Counted from the first letter of the stretch, positions 1 to 9,064 are shown. The stretch is 64,000 bases of DNA from Streptomyces iconiensis (GCF_028657195.3 NZ_JANCPR020000011.1:124001-188000), one strand, 5' to 3'. Numbers and translations: made by a program. Notes: a model not told the origin generated them from the sequence alone.

Positions 1-1497
1 CTGCGGGGTGCCGGGCACCTCGGCCGCCGGGAAGTAGTCGACGGACAGTCCGCTGTCACCGCCGACCACCCGCATGTTGCCCGGCTCCAGCGCCTCGGCT
101 CCCGCACGCGCGAGCCGCAGATACCCGGCCGCATACCGTTGGTGCGCCGCGGCCCGCGCCTCGGCGGTGTCGTTCTCCGCGAGCAGCTTGCGCGCGTACA
201 CCCGTACGAGATCGTGCATGCGGTAGCGCGGACGTACCGTGTCGTCGGCGGCCTCCAGCAGCTGCACCAGCTGGGCGTCCACCAGGGGCCGCAGCATGCG
301 GCGCCCTTCGTGGCCCGGCAGGTCCAGCAGGAGCGGGCACACCCAGGCGGGAAAGGTGCCGGTTCCGGTGATCGCGAGGAGGCGGAAGAGCCGCTGCGGC
401 TGCTCGTCCAGGCCGGCGTAGCTGAGCGCGAAGCTGGCCTCCACGCCGAGGTCCCCGGCCTCCAACTCGCCCAACAGGTCCTGGCACTCGCGCAGTTCGC
501 TCACCAGCTGGGCGGGGCGCAGTTGCGGGCGGGTCGCGAGCTTGGCGCCGACGATGCGCAGGGCCAGCGGCAGGTGGCCGCAGAGCCGGGCGAGTTCACG
601 TGCCGCCGCCGGGTCGGCGGCCAGCCGCTGCCGGCCGCCGATCCGCGCGAGCATGTCCATCGACGACTCCGGCGACATCACGCCCATGTTGACGAAGACC
701 GCGTTCTCCAGCCCCGCCAGCCTGTTGCGGCTGGAGATCAGGACGCAGCACGGCGAATTGCCGGGAAGAAGCGGGCGTACCTGGGCTTCCCCTTCGGCGT
801 TGTCGAGCACGATCAGCATCCTCCGGCTGCCGATCCTGGCCCGGAAGAGCGCGGCCCGTTCATGGGGGTCGGCCGGGATCTGGCTGCCGTCCACCCCGAG
901 GGACCGCAAGAAGTGCCCCAGCACCTCGGAGGTGGTGGGACGGGTGGTGCCGGCGCCGCTGCCTCCGGCCAGGTTCACGAACAACTGGCCGTCGGGGTGG
1001 TCGCGTTGGAGCCGGTGTGCGCTGTGCACGATGAGCGTCGTCTTCCCGACCCCTGGCGGCCCGGAGACTGCCACCACGGCGGGAACGGCCGGATACGCCT
1101 CGCGCATCTCGGCCACCTTGGCCACGACCCACTCAGGATCGCTGTCGCCCACGGCGAAGTCGGTCAGGTCCGCCGGCAACTGGCGTGGAACGGCCTCCAC
1201 TTCGGCGGCCAGGAACCCCCGGTCACCGCCCGCGCCGCGGGCGCCACCCCACCCCCGCTGCCGGGTCTGCGACCAGGCCATACCGCCGGAGAGCACGGAA
1301 GCCAGCAGCGCCAGGGACAGTTGCAGCGTGTCAGGCAGCTGCCCCTCGGAAGCCGAGAAGCCCGCCGCGATGCTCGCGAACACGGCGACACCGGCCCCGA
1401 CGGCAGTCACCCAGGCGACGGCGCGCGGTCTCACCGCAGCGGAGACCTCCGCCCCGGAGGACGGCGACGAACGAAGAACCGACCATGGTGGATTCAC
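1..1497 (-). CDS. Membrane-anchored NB-ARC (STAND) ATPase, 3' end beyond the window
   Basis: The frame is open from the left window edge up to a GTG at 1495-1497 and is therefore C-terminally incomplete (about 499 codons visible). The N-terminus has two hydrophobic segments (about residues 25-45 and 60-80), then the linker motif VPRQLPADLTDF typical of AfsR-like NB-ARC proteins, then Walker A GPPGVGKTT, Walker B-like MLIVLDN, the SSRNRL sensor segment and the GLPLAL-like box (GHLPLALRI), followed by a winged-helix region (MHDLVRVYAR). This is an NB-ARC signal-transduction ATPase. It lacks the N-terminal BTAD/winged helix found in AfsR, and the two membrane helices suggest membrane attachment. 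The effector or TPR part would lie beyond the edge. GTG is preceded by a weak GGACGGGA ribosome site. Its target is unknown. Confidence 0.8.
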   Translation of the reverse strand, partial: MNPPWSVLRSSPSSGAEVSAAVRPRAVAWVTAVGAGVAVFASIAAGFSASEGQLPDTLQLSLALLASVLSGGMAWSQTRQRGWGGARGAGGDRGFLAAEVEAVPRQLPADLTDFAVGDSDPEWVVAKVAEMREAYPAVPAVVAVSGPPGVGKTTLIVHSAHRLQRDHPDGQLFVNLAGGSGAGTTRPTTSEVLGHFLRSLGVDGSQIPADPHERAALFRARIGSRRMLIVLDNAEGEAQVRPLLPGNSPCCVLISSRNRLAGLENAVFVNMGVMSPESSMDMLARIGGRQRLAADPAAARELARLCGHLPLALRIVGAKLATRPQLRPAQLVSELRECQDLLGELEAGDLGVEASFALSYAGLDEQPQRLFRLLAITGTGTFPAWVCPLLLDLPGHEGRRMLRPLVDAQLVQLLEAADDTVRPRYRMHDLVRVYARKLLAENDTAEARAAAHQRYAAGYLRLARAGAEALEPGNMRVVGGDSGLSVDYFPAAEVPGTPQ

Positions 1498-1800
1498 TGA
1501 TCCCGTCCCGGTGTCCGTGGATGCGCCCCGGGAGCCGGCGGGACAGCGGCCCACCGGCACCCGGTACGTAGGCAGCGTAGGGAAACAGCATTCAGCAGTG
1601 GCCCGTTGAACGGAATAGGCACCCGGGACAGAGACCCGGAAGGGACACGTCGAACGGCCCGTTCCGCATGCCATGCAGGACTCGCGGCCGACGGCCCTCG
1701 CGCGCAGTCCCACGGTCCGGCGCGGGCGGACCGGCCCCGTTGTCAGTGGGTGGTGGGATGCTCGGAGCATCCGTATCCATTGCTGGCTGCTGTGGGCGGA

Positions 1801-1834
1801 CGCCTCCGCCGCCGTGCGCGGCGGAGGCGCTTTT
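1801..1834 (+). terminator. Rho-independent terminator-like hairpin
   Basis: Perfect 10-bp stem CGCCTCCGCC (1801-1810) with GGCGGAGGCG (1820-1829), a 9-base loop, then C and TTTT. No plus-strand protein gene precedes it, so it may end an untranslated RNA. Confidence 0.65.
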
Positions 1835-1920
1835 CCCACACGGGGAAGCTCTCGCCCCGCCTCGGCAGGGTCCGGTGGTGCCCGCGTCCATTCGTGTCGC
1901 GATGCCCTCTGACCTGCTGA

Positions 1921-1926
1921 TACACT
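1921..1926 (+). promoter_or_regulatory. Candidate -10 element of the tRNA-Pro gene
   Basis: TACACT fits the TANNNT pattern and lies 26 bases before the tRNA. The -35 box about 18 bases upstream is poor, so this is tentative. Confidence 0.35.
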
Positions 1927-1952
1927 CTGCGATGTGCTTACGCGGCACACAC

Positions 1953-2029
<77 letters not shown>

Positions 2030-2046
2030 GCGAAATCGCAGGTCGC

Positions 2047-2083
2047 AGGCCGTTTCCGCCGGAAGGCGGGGACGGCCTTTCTG
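2047..2083 (+). terminator. tRNA terminator hairpin (copy 1 of a repeated element)
   Basis: A 14-bp stem between 2047-2060 and 2065-2078 (two G:T pairs) closes a GGAA tetraloop and is followed by TTTCTGCTGTGCG. A near-identical hairpin with the same trailing CTGCTGTGCG lies at 11123-11167, after the ABC-transporter operon. It is probably the tRNA terminator. Confidence 0.75.
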
Positions 2084-2490
2084 CTGTGCGTGCGTACGTT
2101 GCGTGGCCGCATGGAGGCGCGGACGGCGGCCGGCGGACGGCAGACGGAGCGACGCGGTCTCTGCCGAACTTCCCGCGCCCCACCGCCCGTTGAGGGCCCC
2201 GCCGATGCCTCGCCCCGCCCATGTCCCTCACCGCGCATCGCGCACCCGACCATGAATGACCCGCCCACGTCACCGCCGCCGAACACCCCCACACGACCGC
2301 CAAGTGCCCCGCACCCGTGCCGTCCCTCCCGCACTTCGACGGCGGGGACCCGGTGCGGCGGCGATCACGCGTCGGCCCGTTATGCAATCGTGACGCCTCC
2401 ATGTGCCTCTTGCCGCCCCCTGCGGCCTGCGGAAACGCGGTGGGGCGCCGGGCAGTTGGGACCAGGGGCGCTCCGGATTATTTTTCCGCA
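2084..2490. other. Intergenic, no feature recognised
   Basis: No frame here has a plausible start, ribosome site and protein-like composition. I see nothing beyond GC-rich, proline/arginine-coding shadow frames. Confidence 0.5.
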
Positions 2491-2493
2491 GTG

Positions 2494-2533
2494 TTGACGA
2501 AAATCAGCGGACCTTCACATGCTGTGCGGCATG
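2494..2533 (+). promoter_or_regulatory. Promoter with operator (site 1 of the shared ROK-type box)
   Basis: TTGACG at 2494-2499 serves as -35. CATGCT at 2518-2523 (NANNNT) is a possible -10 and lies inside the inverted repeat CATGC-TGTGCG-GCATG (2518-2533). The same box, at exactly the same 24-base distance from TTGAC, is found upstream of the ROK regulator at 6918-6957. Binding there would block RNA polymerase directly. It drives the hydrolase gene that begins at 2598. Confidence 0.7.
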
Positions 2534-2597
2534 CCCTCCCGGGACGCTTCCTGGCGGGGCGACGGTGTCCTGCACGAAGCGAAGAAGGACGTGACTG

Positions 2598-3968
2598 ATG
2601 ACCAGCTCCGAGAACGGGTCCCCTCTCGACCGGCGGTCCTTGCTCGCCGGTGTCGGCACCCTGGGAGTGGCGGTGGCGCTGCCCGCGGCCTCGGCGCAGG
2701 CCGCACCCAGACCCGCATCCGCACAGGCGGCGGCTGCGGATGTCGCGTCGTCGCGCCGGTACCCGCCCAACCGGCCCGGCCTTGAGCCCTACGGCCTCGC
2801 TGACACCCACAAGGACCTGTGGCCGCGCAAGGACAACTCCTTCGTCCTTCCGCTTGAGCTGCGCCCCCGCGACAAGGAACGCGGCACGGTGTGGATGCGG
2901 GACACCTACGTCAACTGCTTCACCGTCCAGGGGCGTCCGCTCTACGTCGCCACCGGCACCACCCGTGTGCCCGGGCTCGAAGCGGCCGGGCCGTGGAACG
3001 ACGGCATCTTCGTCTGGGTGGCCAGGTCACTTCGCGGACCGTGGTCGCTGGTGGACACGACCGGCATCCGGCCTGGCGCCGAGAAGGGCAAGGTGTGGTC
3101 GCCCGAGTTCGCCGGCGAGAACCGGCCGGGGCGTACGGTCGTCGCCGCGTGGCAGGAGTACTGGCACGACGACCGGTTCGGCAAGCGCGGGCAGGCGTGG
3201 GCTCCTGAGCTGCACTACTTCCGCGGCACGTGGTACATCGTCGCGTGCATGGGGGACCACTCCCGCAAGGTCGGCTCCTTCATGCTGGTGAGCGAGGGTG
3301 GGATCGAGGGCCCCTACCGGCTCGTGGAGGGCAACCGCGAGAAGCCCTTCGGCGATCCGGTCGCCGGTGGCCCCGACTTCATCGAGCCCGGCGCCTACCA
3401 CCACATCGACGGCAGCCTCTACACCGAGCGCGACGACGCGTGGCTCGTACTGCACAACCACGAGTACGCGAAGTTCAGGGACGACATGGAGGACATCGTT
3501 CCGACGACGAAGCTCCCCAGGTTCCAGCAGCAGCCCTACTCACCTGAGCCGTATCTCGAAGGCGCGTACGTGCTCAAGCACGGCGGCAAGTACTACCTCC
3601 TGCACGCCGCGTGGAACCGCGCCTCGCTCCGTCCCGACGGCAGCACGCGGTACGCCTACGACCCGCCGGGGCAGGGCCGTGTGCAGTACCAGTACGACGC
3701 CGTCGTCGCCGTCGCCGACCGCTTCGAGGGCCCGTACTCCAAGCGGTGGACCGCGGGTGTCGGCGCCGGTCACAACAACTTCTTCGTGGACGGCAAAGGC
3801 CGCCTGTGGGCGACGTTCTTCCGCAACCCGGCCTTCGGCCACTGGTCCGACCCCTCGCGCATCGACGAAGCGGCCGTGCCCGGTGTCGTGCGGGTGGAGT
3901 GGACAGGCCCGAAGGGCAACCGTCTGTACGTCAAGCGGAGGAACCAGGGGCGCCCGCACCAGGGCTGA
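2598..3968 (+). CDS. Tat-exported GH43-like glycoside hydrolase
   Basis: This 456-residue protein starts with a twin-arginine signal (DRRSLLAGVG, then hydrophobic stretch and ASAQA cleavage region), so it should be exported folded. The mature part has five-bladed beta-propeller features of family GH43-like enzymes: WAPELHYF..TWYIVA around residues 205-215, GPDFIEPGAYHHIDGSLY near 265, and YLEGAYVLKHGGKYYLLH near 320, whose Glu matches the general acid position of the family. A GAAGGA ribosome site precedes ATG 2598. It shares its operator with the ROK gene and converges on the FGE/sulfatase operon, suggesting that it opens a sulfated polysaccharide or glycoside outside the cell. Substrate is not deducible. 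Confidence 0.75.
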   Translation: MTSSENGSPLDRRSLLAGVGTLGVAVALPAASAQAAPRPASAQAAAADVASSRRYPPNRPGLEPYGLADTHKDLWPRKDNSFVLPLELRPRDKERGTVWMRDTYVNCFTVQGRPLYVATGTTRVPGLEAAGPWNDGIFVWVARSLRGPWSLVDTTGIRPGAEKGKVWSPEFAGENRPGRTVVAAWQEYWHDDRFGKRGQAWAPELHYFRGTWYIVACMGDHSRKVGSFMLVSEGGIEGPYRLVEGNREKPFGDPVAGGPDFIEPGAYHHIDGSLYTERDDAWLVLHNHEYAKFRDDMEDIVPTTKLPRFQQQPYSPEPYLEGAYVLKHGGKYYLLHAAWNRASLRPDGSTRYAYDPPGQGRVQYQYDAVVAVADRFEGPYSKRWTAGVGAGHNNFFVDGKGRLWATFFRNPAFGHWSDPSRIDEAAVPGVVRVEWTGPKGNRLYVKRRNQGRPHQG

Positions 3969-3990
3969 CGGGGCGTCAGCGGCCTCGGCG

Positions 3991-4027
3991 GGTGGGGGCC
4001 TGGGGCCGACCGGCCCGGGCCCCCACC
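3991..4027. terminator. Bidirectional terminator between convergent genes
   Basis: GGTGGGGGCC (3991-4000) pairs perfectly with GGCCCCCACC (4018-4027), and the loop itself contains GGCCGACCGGCC. It lies between the hydrolase stop (3968) and the FGE stop (4085). Confidence 0.65.
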
Positions 4028-4084
4028 CGGGGCCCCCACCCGAGTCCTCGCCCGGGTACGAGCGCCGTTCAGGAATCAGGGGTG

Positions 4085-5050
4085 TTACGCGTCGGTGTGC
4101 GCGTGCGGCGGCGCAGCGGGGGCGCGGACCACGCGGAAGCCGACGTTCCCCGAGGTGCTGTCGGGGGTGTTGGCGGTGCGTGCGGCGACGCGGTAGCGGT
4201 TGCAGTAGGACGCGTGGCACAGGTACGAGCCGCCGCGCATCGCGCGGAGCCCCGGCTGCCGCGGGTGCCAGGTGTCGGCCGTCCATTCCCAGACGTTTCC
4301 CGAGACGTTGAACAGCCCGAAGCCGTTGGGCGGAAAGGCGTGCACCGGAGCGGTGCCCGCGTAGCCGTCCTCGGCTGTGTTCCTGGTGGGGAACGTGCCC
4401 TGCCAGATGTTGCAGTGGTGCACTCCCCCAGGGGTGAGGTCGTCGCCCCAGGGGTAGCGGGCCAGGTCGAGTCCGCCGCGTGCCGCGTACTCCCACTCCT
4501 CCTCGGTCGGAAGGCGACCGCCGTCCCAGGCGCAGAAGGCGCGCGCGTCCGACCAGCCGACGTGGCCGACGGGGTGGTCCCAGCGCCCCTCAAGTCCGCT
4601 GCCGGGGCCCTCCGGCGCGTCCCAGCGCGCTCCCTCCACGCCGCACCACCACGGGGTCGCGTCGGGGCGCGGGGAGATCTTGCGCAGCGGGCCCGGCAGG
4701 AACTTCGCGAAGACATAGCTCCAGCCGAAGCGTTCGGCGTCGGTACGGTGGCCTGTGGCCTCGACGAAGGCGGCGAAGCGCGCGTTGGTCACGGCGTAGG
4801 CGTCCACGGCGAACGGGGCCACGGTGACCGCGCGTACGGGCCCTTCCCCGTCCCCGGGGTTCACGTCCCTGTCCTCGCTGCCCATGCGGAAGGTGCCGCC
4901 GGGCAGTTCGATCCGGGTCCTGTACGCCTCAGCGGCGCCGGCCGGTGCGGCTGAGGCGGGCGCCCCCGCCGCCGCGGGCACGGACTCGGCCGACCCGCGG
5001 GCGGGGGCGCAGCACGAAGGGGTCGCGGCCCCGGAACCCGCCGGGTTCAC
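4085..5050 (-). CDS. Formylglycine-generating enzyme (sulfatase maturase, SUMF1/FGE family)
   Basis: The enzyme oxidises the active-site Cys of sulfatases (CxPxR) to formylglycine in the cytosol, using O2 and copper. The 321-residue protein has the FGE-sulfatase fold: GGTFRMGS near residue 50, PVGHVGWSDARAFCAW, RLPTEEEWEYAARGG, FGLFNVSGNVWEWTAD and the C-terminal GGSYLCHASYCNRYR. Both catalytic cysteines of human FGE (Cys336/Cys341) are matched by Cys278 and Cys283, separating it from EgtB-type relatives. I chose GTG at 5048-5050 because it overlaps the sulfatase stop as GTGA, so the two are translationally coupled; upstream in-frame codons fall inside the sulfatase gene. The N-terminal 40 residues are Ala/Pro-rich with an extra CC pair, perhaps for copper. 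Confidence 0.93.
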   Translation of the reverse strand: MNPAGSGAATPSCCAPARGSAESVPAAAGAPASAAPAGAAEAYRTRIELPGGTFRMGSEDRDVNPGDGEGPVRAVTVAPFAVDAYAVTNARFAAFVEATGHRTDAERFGWSYVFAKFLPGPLRKISPRPDATPWWCGVEGARWDAPEGPGSGLEGRWDHPVGHVGWSDARAFCAWDGGRLPTEEEWEYAARGGLDLARYPWGDDLTPGGVHHCNIWQGTFPTRNTAEDGYAGTAPVHAFPPNGFGLFNVSGNVWEWTADTWHPRQPGLRAMRGGSYLCHASYCNRYRVAARTANTPDSTSGNVGFRVVRAPAAPPHAHTDA

Positions 5051-6588
5051 GAGCGCTCCTCCCCCGCCCGTCCGGGCGCGGAGGCCGTGGCGGGCTCGCT
5101 CTCGAACGCGGAGAGCGTGGTGTCGTAGTCGGTCTCCACGTCGTACATCGGTGTCATCCAGTGGAAGAAGTTGTCGCCCCGCTCGCGGAGCAGGTCGTAG
5201 AGCGTACGGGTCAACTCGCCCCTTACATCGCGGAGTTCGGGGTGGTCGTAGCGGTTGTGCAGCTCGTCGGGGTCGGTGTGCAGGTCGTACAGCTCGTTCC
5301 GTGACTCGGGGTTGACCACCAGTTTGTAGCGGCGGGTGCGCAGCATGCGCTGGGGGTACGGGAAGTGGTGGCCGTGGAACTCCGCGAGATGGTACGGGGC
5401 CCACTCGGGACGCTCACCGGCGGCCAGCGGCAGCAGGCTGCGGCTGTCGACGGCCGGCTTGGTGTCGCTGCCCGCGAGGTCGAGGATGGTGGCGGCGCAG
5501 TCGGTGAGCGAGACGAACTCGTCACGGACCTGGCCGCGCGGGGCGCCGGGCACCTTCAGGAGACCGGGTATCCGGTAGATGTCCTCGTACATCGCCGGGC
5601 CCTTGTCGTGCAGCCGGTGTGCGCCGGTGAACTCGCCGTGGTCGGCGGTGAAGAACACGGCGGTGCTCTCCTCCAGGCCCAGTTCGCGAACGGCGTCGAG
5701 GATGCGCCCGATCTGCTCGTCGATGAGGGTCACATAGCCCCAGTAGACGGCGATGAGCTTCCGGCTCTCCTCCAGCGGCATCGTGTCGAAGGCCCACAGC
5801 TTGCTGTAGTTGCTCTGCACCGGCGGTTTCGAGTCGAACGTCTCGCTGACGGAGGCCGGCAGTTCGACCAGCTCGGGGTCGTACATGTCGTAGTACGCGT
5901 CCGGGAGTATGTAGGGCAGGTGCGGGCCGAAGAAGTGCGTGGCCAGGAAGAACGGGTCGTCGCCGCCCGGCCCCTCCCCCGCTGCCCCGGCGCCGTCGGC
6001 CACCCAGCGGTGCAGCATCTCGATGGTGCGGGTGGCGAGGTAGTGCTCGAACGTCGCCTCGACAGGCTGGTGCAGCCGCGCCGCGAGGAGGTTGCCGGGG
6101 CTGCCGTTGGGTGTGGTGCCGCGTACGGGGTCGGTGATGCGGTACGCCGGGAGGCCGTGCTCCTCCAGGTAGGCGAGGTAGTCGGGGTGGTCGACCGGGT
6201 TGTGCCAGCCCGCCAGGTCGGGGCCCTCGAAGCCGTAGTCGGCCGCGGTCCGCCGCACCCCTCCGTGCCACTTGCCCATCAGGCCCAGCCGGTAGCCCTC
6301 GGAGCGCAGTTGGCCGGCGAAGGTGAACTGGTCGTCGGCGAGGTCTTCCAGATAGCCGACGTTCCGCTCGTAGTTGGCCAGCAGCTTGTGGCGGAACGGC
6401 GCGGCGCCGGTGAGCAGGCTGGCGCGGGCGGGGGTGCAGATCGCGGTGGGGGTGTAGCAGTTGTCGAACCGGGTGCCTTCGGCGGCGAGCCGGTCCAGGT
6501 TGGGGGTGCTGACGTGGGGGTTGCCGTAGGCACCGAGGGTGTCGACCCGGTGCTGGTCGGTCATGAGGAAGAGCATGTTGGGGCGCAC
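5047..6588 (-). CDS. Type I sulfatase (formylglycine-dependent)
   Basis: This hydrolyses sulfate esters. The 513-residue protein begins MRPNMLFLMTDQHR, with the metal-binding Asp, and has the signature CTPARASLLTG with Cys51 as the residue converted to formylglycine. The second half has the ADHGE..HRLHDKG segment and a metal/sulfate site. There is no signal peptide, so it acts in the cytosol, which fits the cytosolic FGE encoded immediately downstream and an importer in the next operon. Start is GTG 6586-6588 with AAAGGG 5-6 bases upstream. The promoter lies between 6745 and 6800. Family resemblance is to choline sulfatase/heparan-type enzymes, but the substrate is not determinable. Confidence 0.93.
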   Translation of the reverse strand: MRPNMLFLMTDQHRVDTLGAYGNPHVSTPNLDRLAAEGTRFDNCYTPTAICTPARASLLTGAAPFRHKLLANYERNVGYLEDLADDQFTFAGQLRSEGYRLGLMGKWHGGVRRTAADYGFEGPDLAGWHNPVDHPDYLAYLEEHGLPAYRITDPVRGTTPNGSPGNLLAARLHQPVEATFEHYLATRTIEMLHRWVADGAGAAGEGPGGDDPFFLATHFFGPHLPYILPDAYYDMYDPELVELPASVSETFDSKPPVQSNYSKLWAFDTMPLEESRKLIAVYWGYVTLIDEQIGRILDAVRELGLEESTAVFFTADHGEFTGAHRLHDKGPAMYEDIYRIPGLLKVPGAPRGQVRDEFVSLTDCAATILDLAGSDTKPAVDSRSLLPLAAGERPEWAPYHLAEFHGHHFPYPQRMLRTRRYKLVVNPESRNELYDLHTDPDELHNRYDHPELRDVRGELTRTLYDLLRERGDNFFHWMTPMYDVETDYDTTLSAFESEPATASAPGRAGEERS

Positions 6589-6744
6589 GATGACCCTTTC
6601 GGTTCGGTCGGCCTGGGGTCAGCGGGAGCGACCGGGGCAGGCGGCGTCGCGGGTGACTGGCATCCTGTCCGCCCGCCCGTCCGCCGAGGGCACACGCCCA
6701 CGAACGCTTCCGTCGCCGCCGGGGGGTGGGGCGATCTTGGCCAG

Positions 6745-6787
6745 TGCCGTGCGAGGCATGTTCTGACCCGCGCAAGATTTATGTCAA
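6745..6787 (-). promoter_or_regulatory. Sulfatase promoter with degenerate operator
   Basis: Read on the minus strand, TTGACA (6787-6782) is a perfect -35 in an AT-rich stretch, followed after about 20 bases by CATGCCTCGCACGGCA. This resembles the minus-strand reading of the shared box (CATGCCGCACAGCATG) with two extra bases, so the same ROK protein may bind more weakly here. Confidence 0.45.
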
Positions 6788-6917
6788 TAGTGCGAACATT
6801 ATTCGGTCCCCGCTGCCGCAGCTCCTGCCCTCCGCAGGCCGTGCGGCACCGGAACGGTGCGGCGGCGATGCCCTGTTGCCGTTGGCCCAGGTTCGGGAAT
6901 CTTTTTGTTCCGACTCA

Positions 6918-6957
6918 TTGACGAAAAACCATGGGGCTCTCCATGCTGTGCGGCATG
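6918..6957 (+). promoter_or_regulatory. Promoter with operator (site 2) of the ROK regulator
   Basis: TTGACG (6918-6923), possible -10 CATGCT (6942-6947) and inverted repeat CATGC-TGTGCG-GCATG (6942-6957). The AT-rich flank TTTTTGTTCCG just upstream also resembles site 1. The predicted transcript start falls at about 6953, so the gene is probably leaderless from ATG 6955. Confidence 0.7.
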
Positions 6958-8229
6958 CAGGCACACGACGGTCCGCTGACGCGGCTGCGCAAGAGTCATG
7001 AGCAGTCCGTTCTGGACCTGCTCCGTAAGCACGGCCCACTCAGCAGGGCCGAGTTGGGCACGCACAGCGGCCTGTCCCGTACCACCTTGTACGACATCGT
7101 CGCCGGCCTGGTGGACAGCGGCGCCGTGGTCACCTCCACCCCGCAGGCCGAGGTGCGCAGGCGGGGCCGTCCCGTCGAGAAGCTCAGTCTCAACCCGGAT
7201 GCGGGGGAAGCGATCGGCATCGACTTCGCCCGCCGCGCCGTCCATGTCTCGGCGGTCAACGTCGCCCACGAGATGATCGGTTCCGCCAGCGAGGCCCACG
7301 CTTCCGACCTCACATGGTCCCAGCGCGCCGACATCGCCGAGCGGCTCCTCGGCTCCCTCGGCGGCCCGGCCCCGGGCGGCACGGCGGGGGGTGGCACCGT
7401 CCCCGAAGGCACCGCGCGGGGCGGCGCACCTGCAGCGCGTACCCCACGGCAGGGCACGCTCAGGCTCGGGTCGCTCAGCGCGATCGGGGTCGGCGTCGTC
7501 GGGCCGATCGCCGACCCCGGCGGAGCGGGCGCCCACGCGCGCAGCATCGAAGGACTGCCAGGGCTGCTCCGCGAGCGGTTCGGCGTGCCGGTGCTGCTCG
7601 ACAACAACACCAGGCTCGCCGCGCTCGCCGAGGCCGTATGGGGCGCGGCATCCGACGACGGGGACGTGCTGTACCTGCGGCTGTCGCACGGCGTGGGCGG
7701 CGGTCTGGTCGTCGGCGGCTCGCTGCACCGCGGGATGTACGGCATGTCGGGCGAGTTCGGGCACATCACGGTCGACCCCGACGGCACGCCGTGCGAATGC
7801 GGCGGCACCGGCTGTCTGGAGACCGTCGCCTCGCTCGACGCCGTGCTCAACCGGTACCGCTCGGCCGGTGGACAGGCCGGGGACATCTCCGCCTTCCTGA
7901 CCGCCGCCGCCTCCGGCGATCACACCGCGCACGCGGTGCTGGAGCGCACAGGCACCGACATCGGCACCGTACTGGCCGCCGTGTGCAACGCGGTCGGCCC
8001 TGGCGTCATCGTCATCGGCGGCGAACTCGCCCAGGCAGGTGCCGCGCTGCTCGAACCCGTCGAACGTGCCCTGCACACCCACGTGATGCCGATGGCCAGG
8101 CACCGGGTGCGCGTACGGCGTGCCTCCCTCGGCGAAGCCGGCAGCGCACTGGGCGGAATCGCCCTCGCCCTGCACGAAACCCCGCTGCTCTCCCGCTACC
8201 CCCAGCCCGTCACCGAGGAGCACGCATGA
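6955..8229 (+). CDS. ROK-family transcriptional repressor
   Basis: About 424 residues. An N-terminal winged helix ([20 protein letters not shown] and [13 protein letters not shown]) is followed by a ROK sugar-kinase-like domain with [22 protein letters not shown], the ROK signature [12 protein letters not shown] and the zinc motif [13 protein letters not shown] repressors usually release DNA on binding a sugar or sugar phosphate. A start at 6931 is also in frame, but it would lie upstream of the likely transcription start and place the operator inside the gene, so I prefer ATG 6955. Residues 150-175 are a Gly/Thr/Ala-rich insertion. It precedes the ABC importer by 16 bases and very probably controls it, the hydrolase and itself. 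Confidence 0.88.
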   Translation: MQAHDGPLTRLRKSHEQSVLDLLRKHGPLSRAELGTHSGLSRTTLYDIVAGLVDSGAVVTSTPQAEVRRRGRPVEKLSLNPDAGEAIGIDFARRAVHVSAVNVAHEMIGSASEAHASDLTWSQRADIAERLLGSLGGPAPGGTAGGGTVPEGTARGGAPAARTPRQGTLRLGSLSAIGVGVVGPIADPGGAGAHARSIEGLPGLLRERFGVPVLLDNNTRLAALAEAVWGAASDDGDVLYLRLSHGVGGGLVVGGSLHRGMYGMSGEFGHITVDPDGTPCECGGTGCLETVASLDAVLNRYRSAGGQAGDISAFLTAAASGDHTAHAVLERTGTDIGTVLAAVCNAVGPGVIVIGGELAQAGAALLEPVERALHTHVMPMARHRVRVRRASLGEAGSALGGIALALHETPLLSRYPQPVTEEHA

Positions 8230-8245
8230 ACCCAGTGAGGCATCC

Positions 8246-9064
8246 ATGGCCGTGATCGTCCCTCCCGAAAAGACCGCCGTGGCGCAGGAGGCCCCACGCC
8301 GTACCGCACGCCGCTCCCGGCGACGGCCGCTCGTCCTGAACGTCCTCGCACTGGTGGCCGGCGTCTCCGTGTGGGCTGTCGTGGCCGCGCTCGGCCTGGT
8401 CGAGAACCTGCCGACTCCGTCGGCCGTGGCACAGAAGTTCGGCGACATGGTCGCCGACGGGACGCTGGCCACCGATACGCTCGCCAGCCTGCGCCGGGTG
8501 TTCCTCGGTTACGCGCTCGGCGTGGTCGTGGCCGTGCCCGTGGGCTTCCTCATGGGCTGGTACCCGACGATCCGCGCCGTGGTCGAGCCCTACATCCAGT
8601 TCTTCCGCACCATCCCGCCGCTCGCGCTCATCCCGCTCACGGTCGTCCTGCTGGGGATCGGCGAGGTACCGAAGATCGCGGTGATCTACCTCGCGTCCTT
8701 CATGGCCTGCGTCGTCTCCTCGTTCCAGGGCGTCGTCGACGTGGACCGCACCCTCATCAACGCGGCCCGGGTACTGGGCGCTTCGGACCGGGTCATCTTC
8801 GCGAAGGTGGTCGTCCCGGCCTCGACGCCGTTCATCCTCGTCGGCATGCGCATCGGGCTCGGCGCCTCCTGGGCAACCGTGGTCGCGGCCGAACTCATCG
8901 GCGCCCAGGAGGGGTTGGGCTACCGGATGCAGAAGGCGTCCACCTGGTTCGAGATGGACACGATCTTCGTATCCCTGATCACCATCGGCGTGCTCGGCCT
9001 GCTCATGGACCGGCTGCTGCTGCTCGCAGAACGACGTCTCACCGGCTGGCAGGAGCGGCGATGA
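8246..9064 (+). CDS. ABC importer permease, SsuC/TauC type
   Basis: A 272-residue inner-membrane permease of the nitrate/sulfonate/taurine family (BPD_transp_1). It has about six hydrophobic helices and the cytoplasmic EAA-type loop around residues 170-195 ([20 protein letters not shown]). Start ATG 8246 follows GTGAGG; in-frame codons further upstream lie in the ROK gene. The stop overlaps the ATPase start as ATGA. It pairs with the ATPase at 9061 and the lipoprotein at 10042. Confidence 0.92.
   Translation: MAVIVPPEKTAVAQEAPRRTARRSRRRPLVLNVLALVAGVSVWAVVAALGLVENLPTPSAVAQKFGDMVADGTLATDTLASLRRVFLGYALGVVVAVPVGFLMGWYPTIRAVVEPYIQFFRTIPPLALIPLTVVLLGIGEVPKIAVIYLASFMACVVSSFQGVVDVDRTLINAARVLGASDRVIFAKVVVPASTPFILVGMRIGLGASWATVVAAELIGAQEGLGYRMQKASTWFEMDTIFVSLITIGVLGLLMDRLLLLAERRLTGWQERR

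Larger units (their letters stand above)
1498..1952. other. Intergenic region with two hairpins before tRNA-Pro
   Basis: No convincing coding frame. It holds a short perfect inverted repeat GGATGCTCGGAGCATCC near 1756-1773 and a strong terminator-like hairpin at 1801-1834, and a probable tRNA promoter with TACACT at 1921-1926. A small plus-strand RNA ending at the hairpin is possible but unproven. Confidence 0.5.

Noticed and set aside
5051..5404. Upstream extension of the FGE gene into the sulfatase
   Set aside because: It would read the sulfatase gene in another frame. The GTGA overlap at 5047-5050 and family length support the shorter gene.
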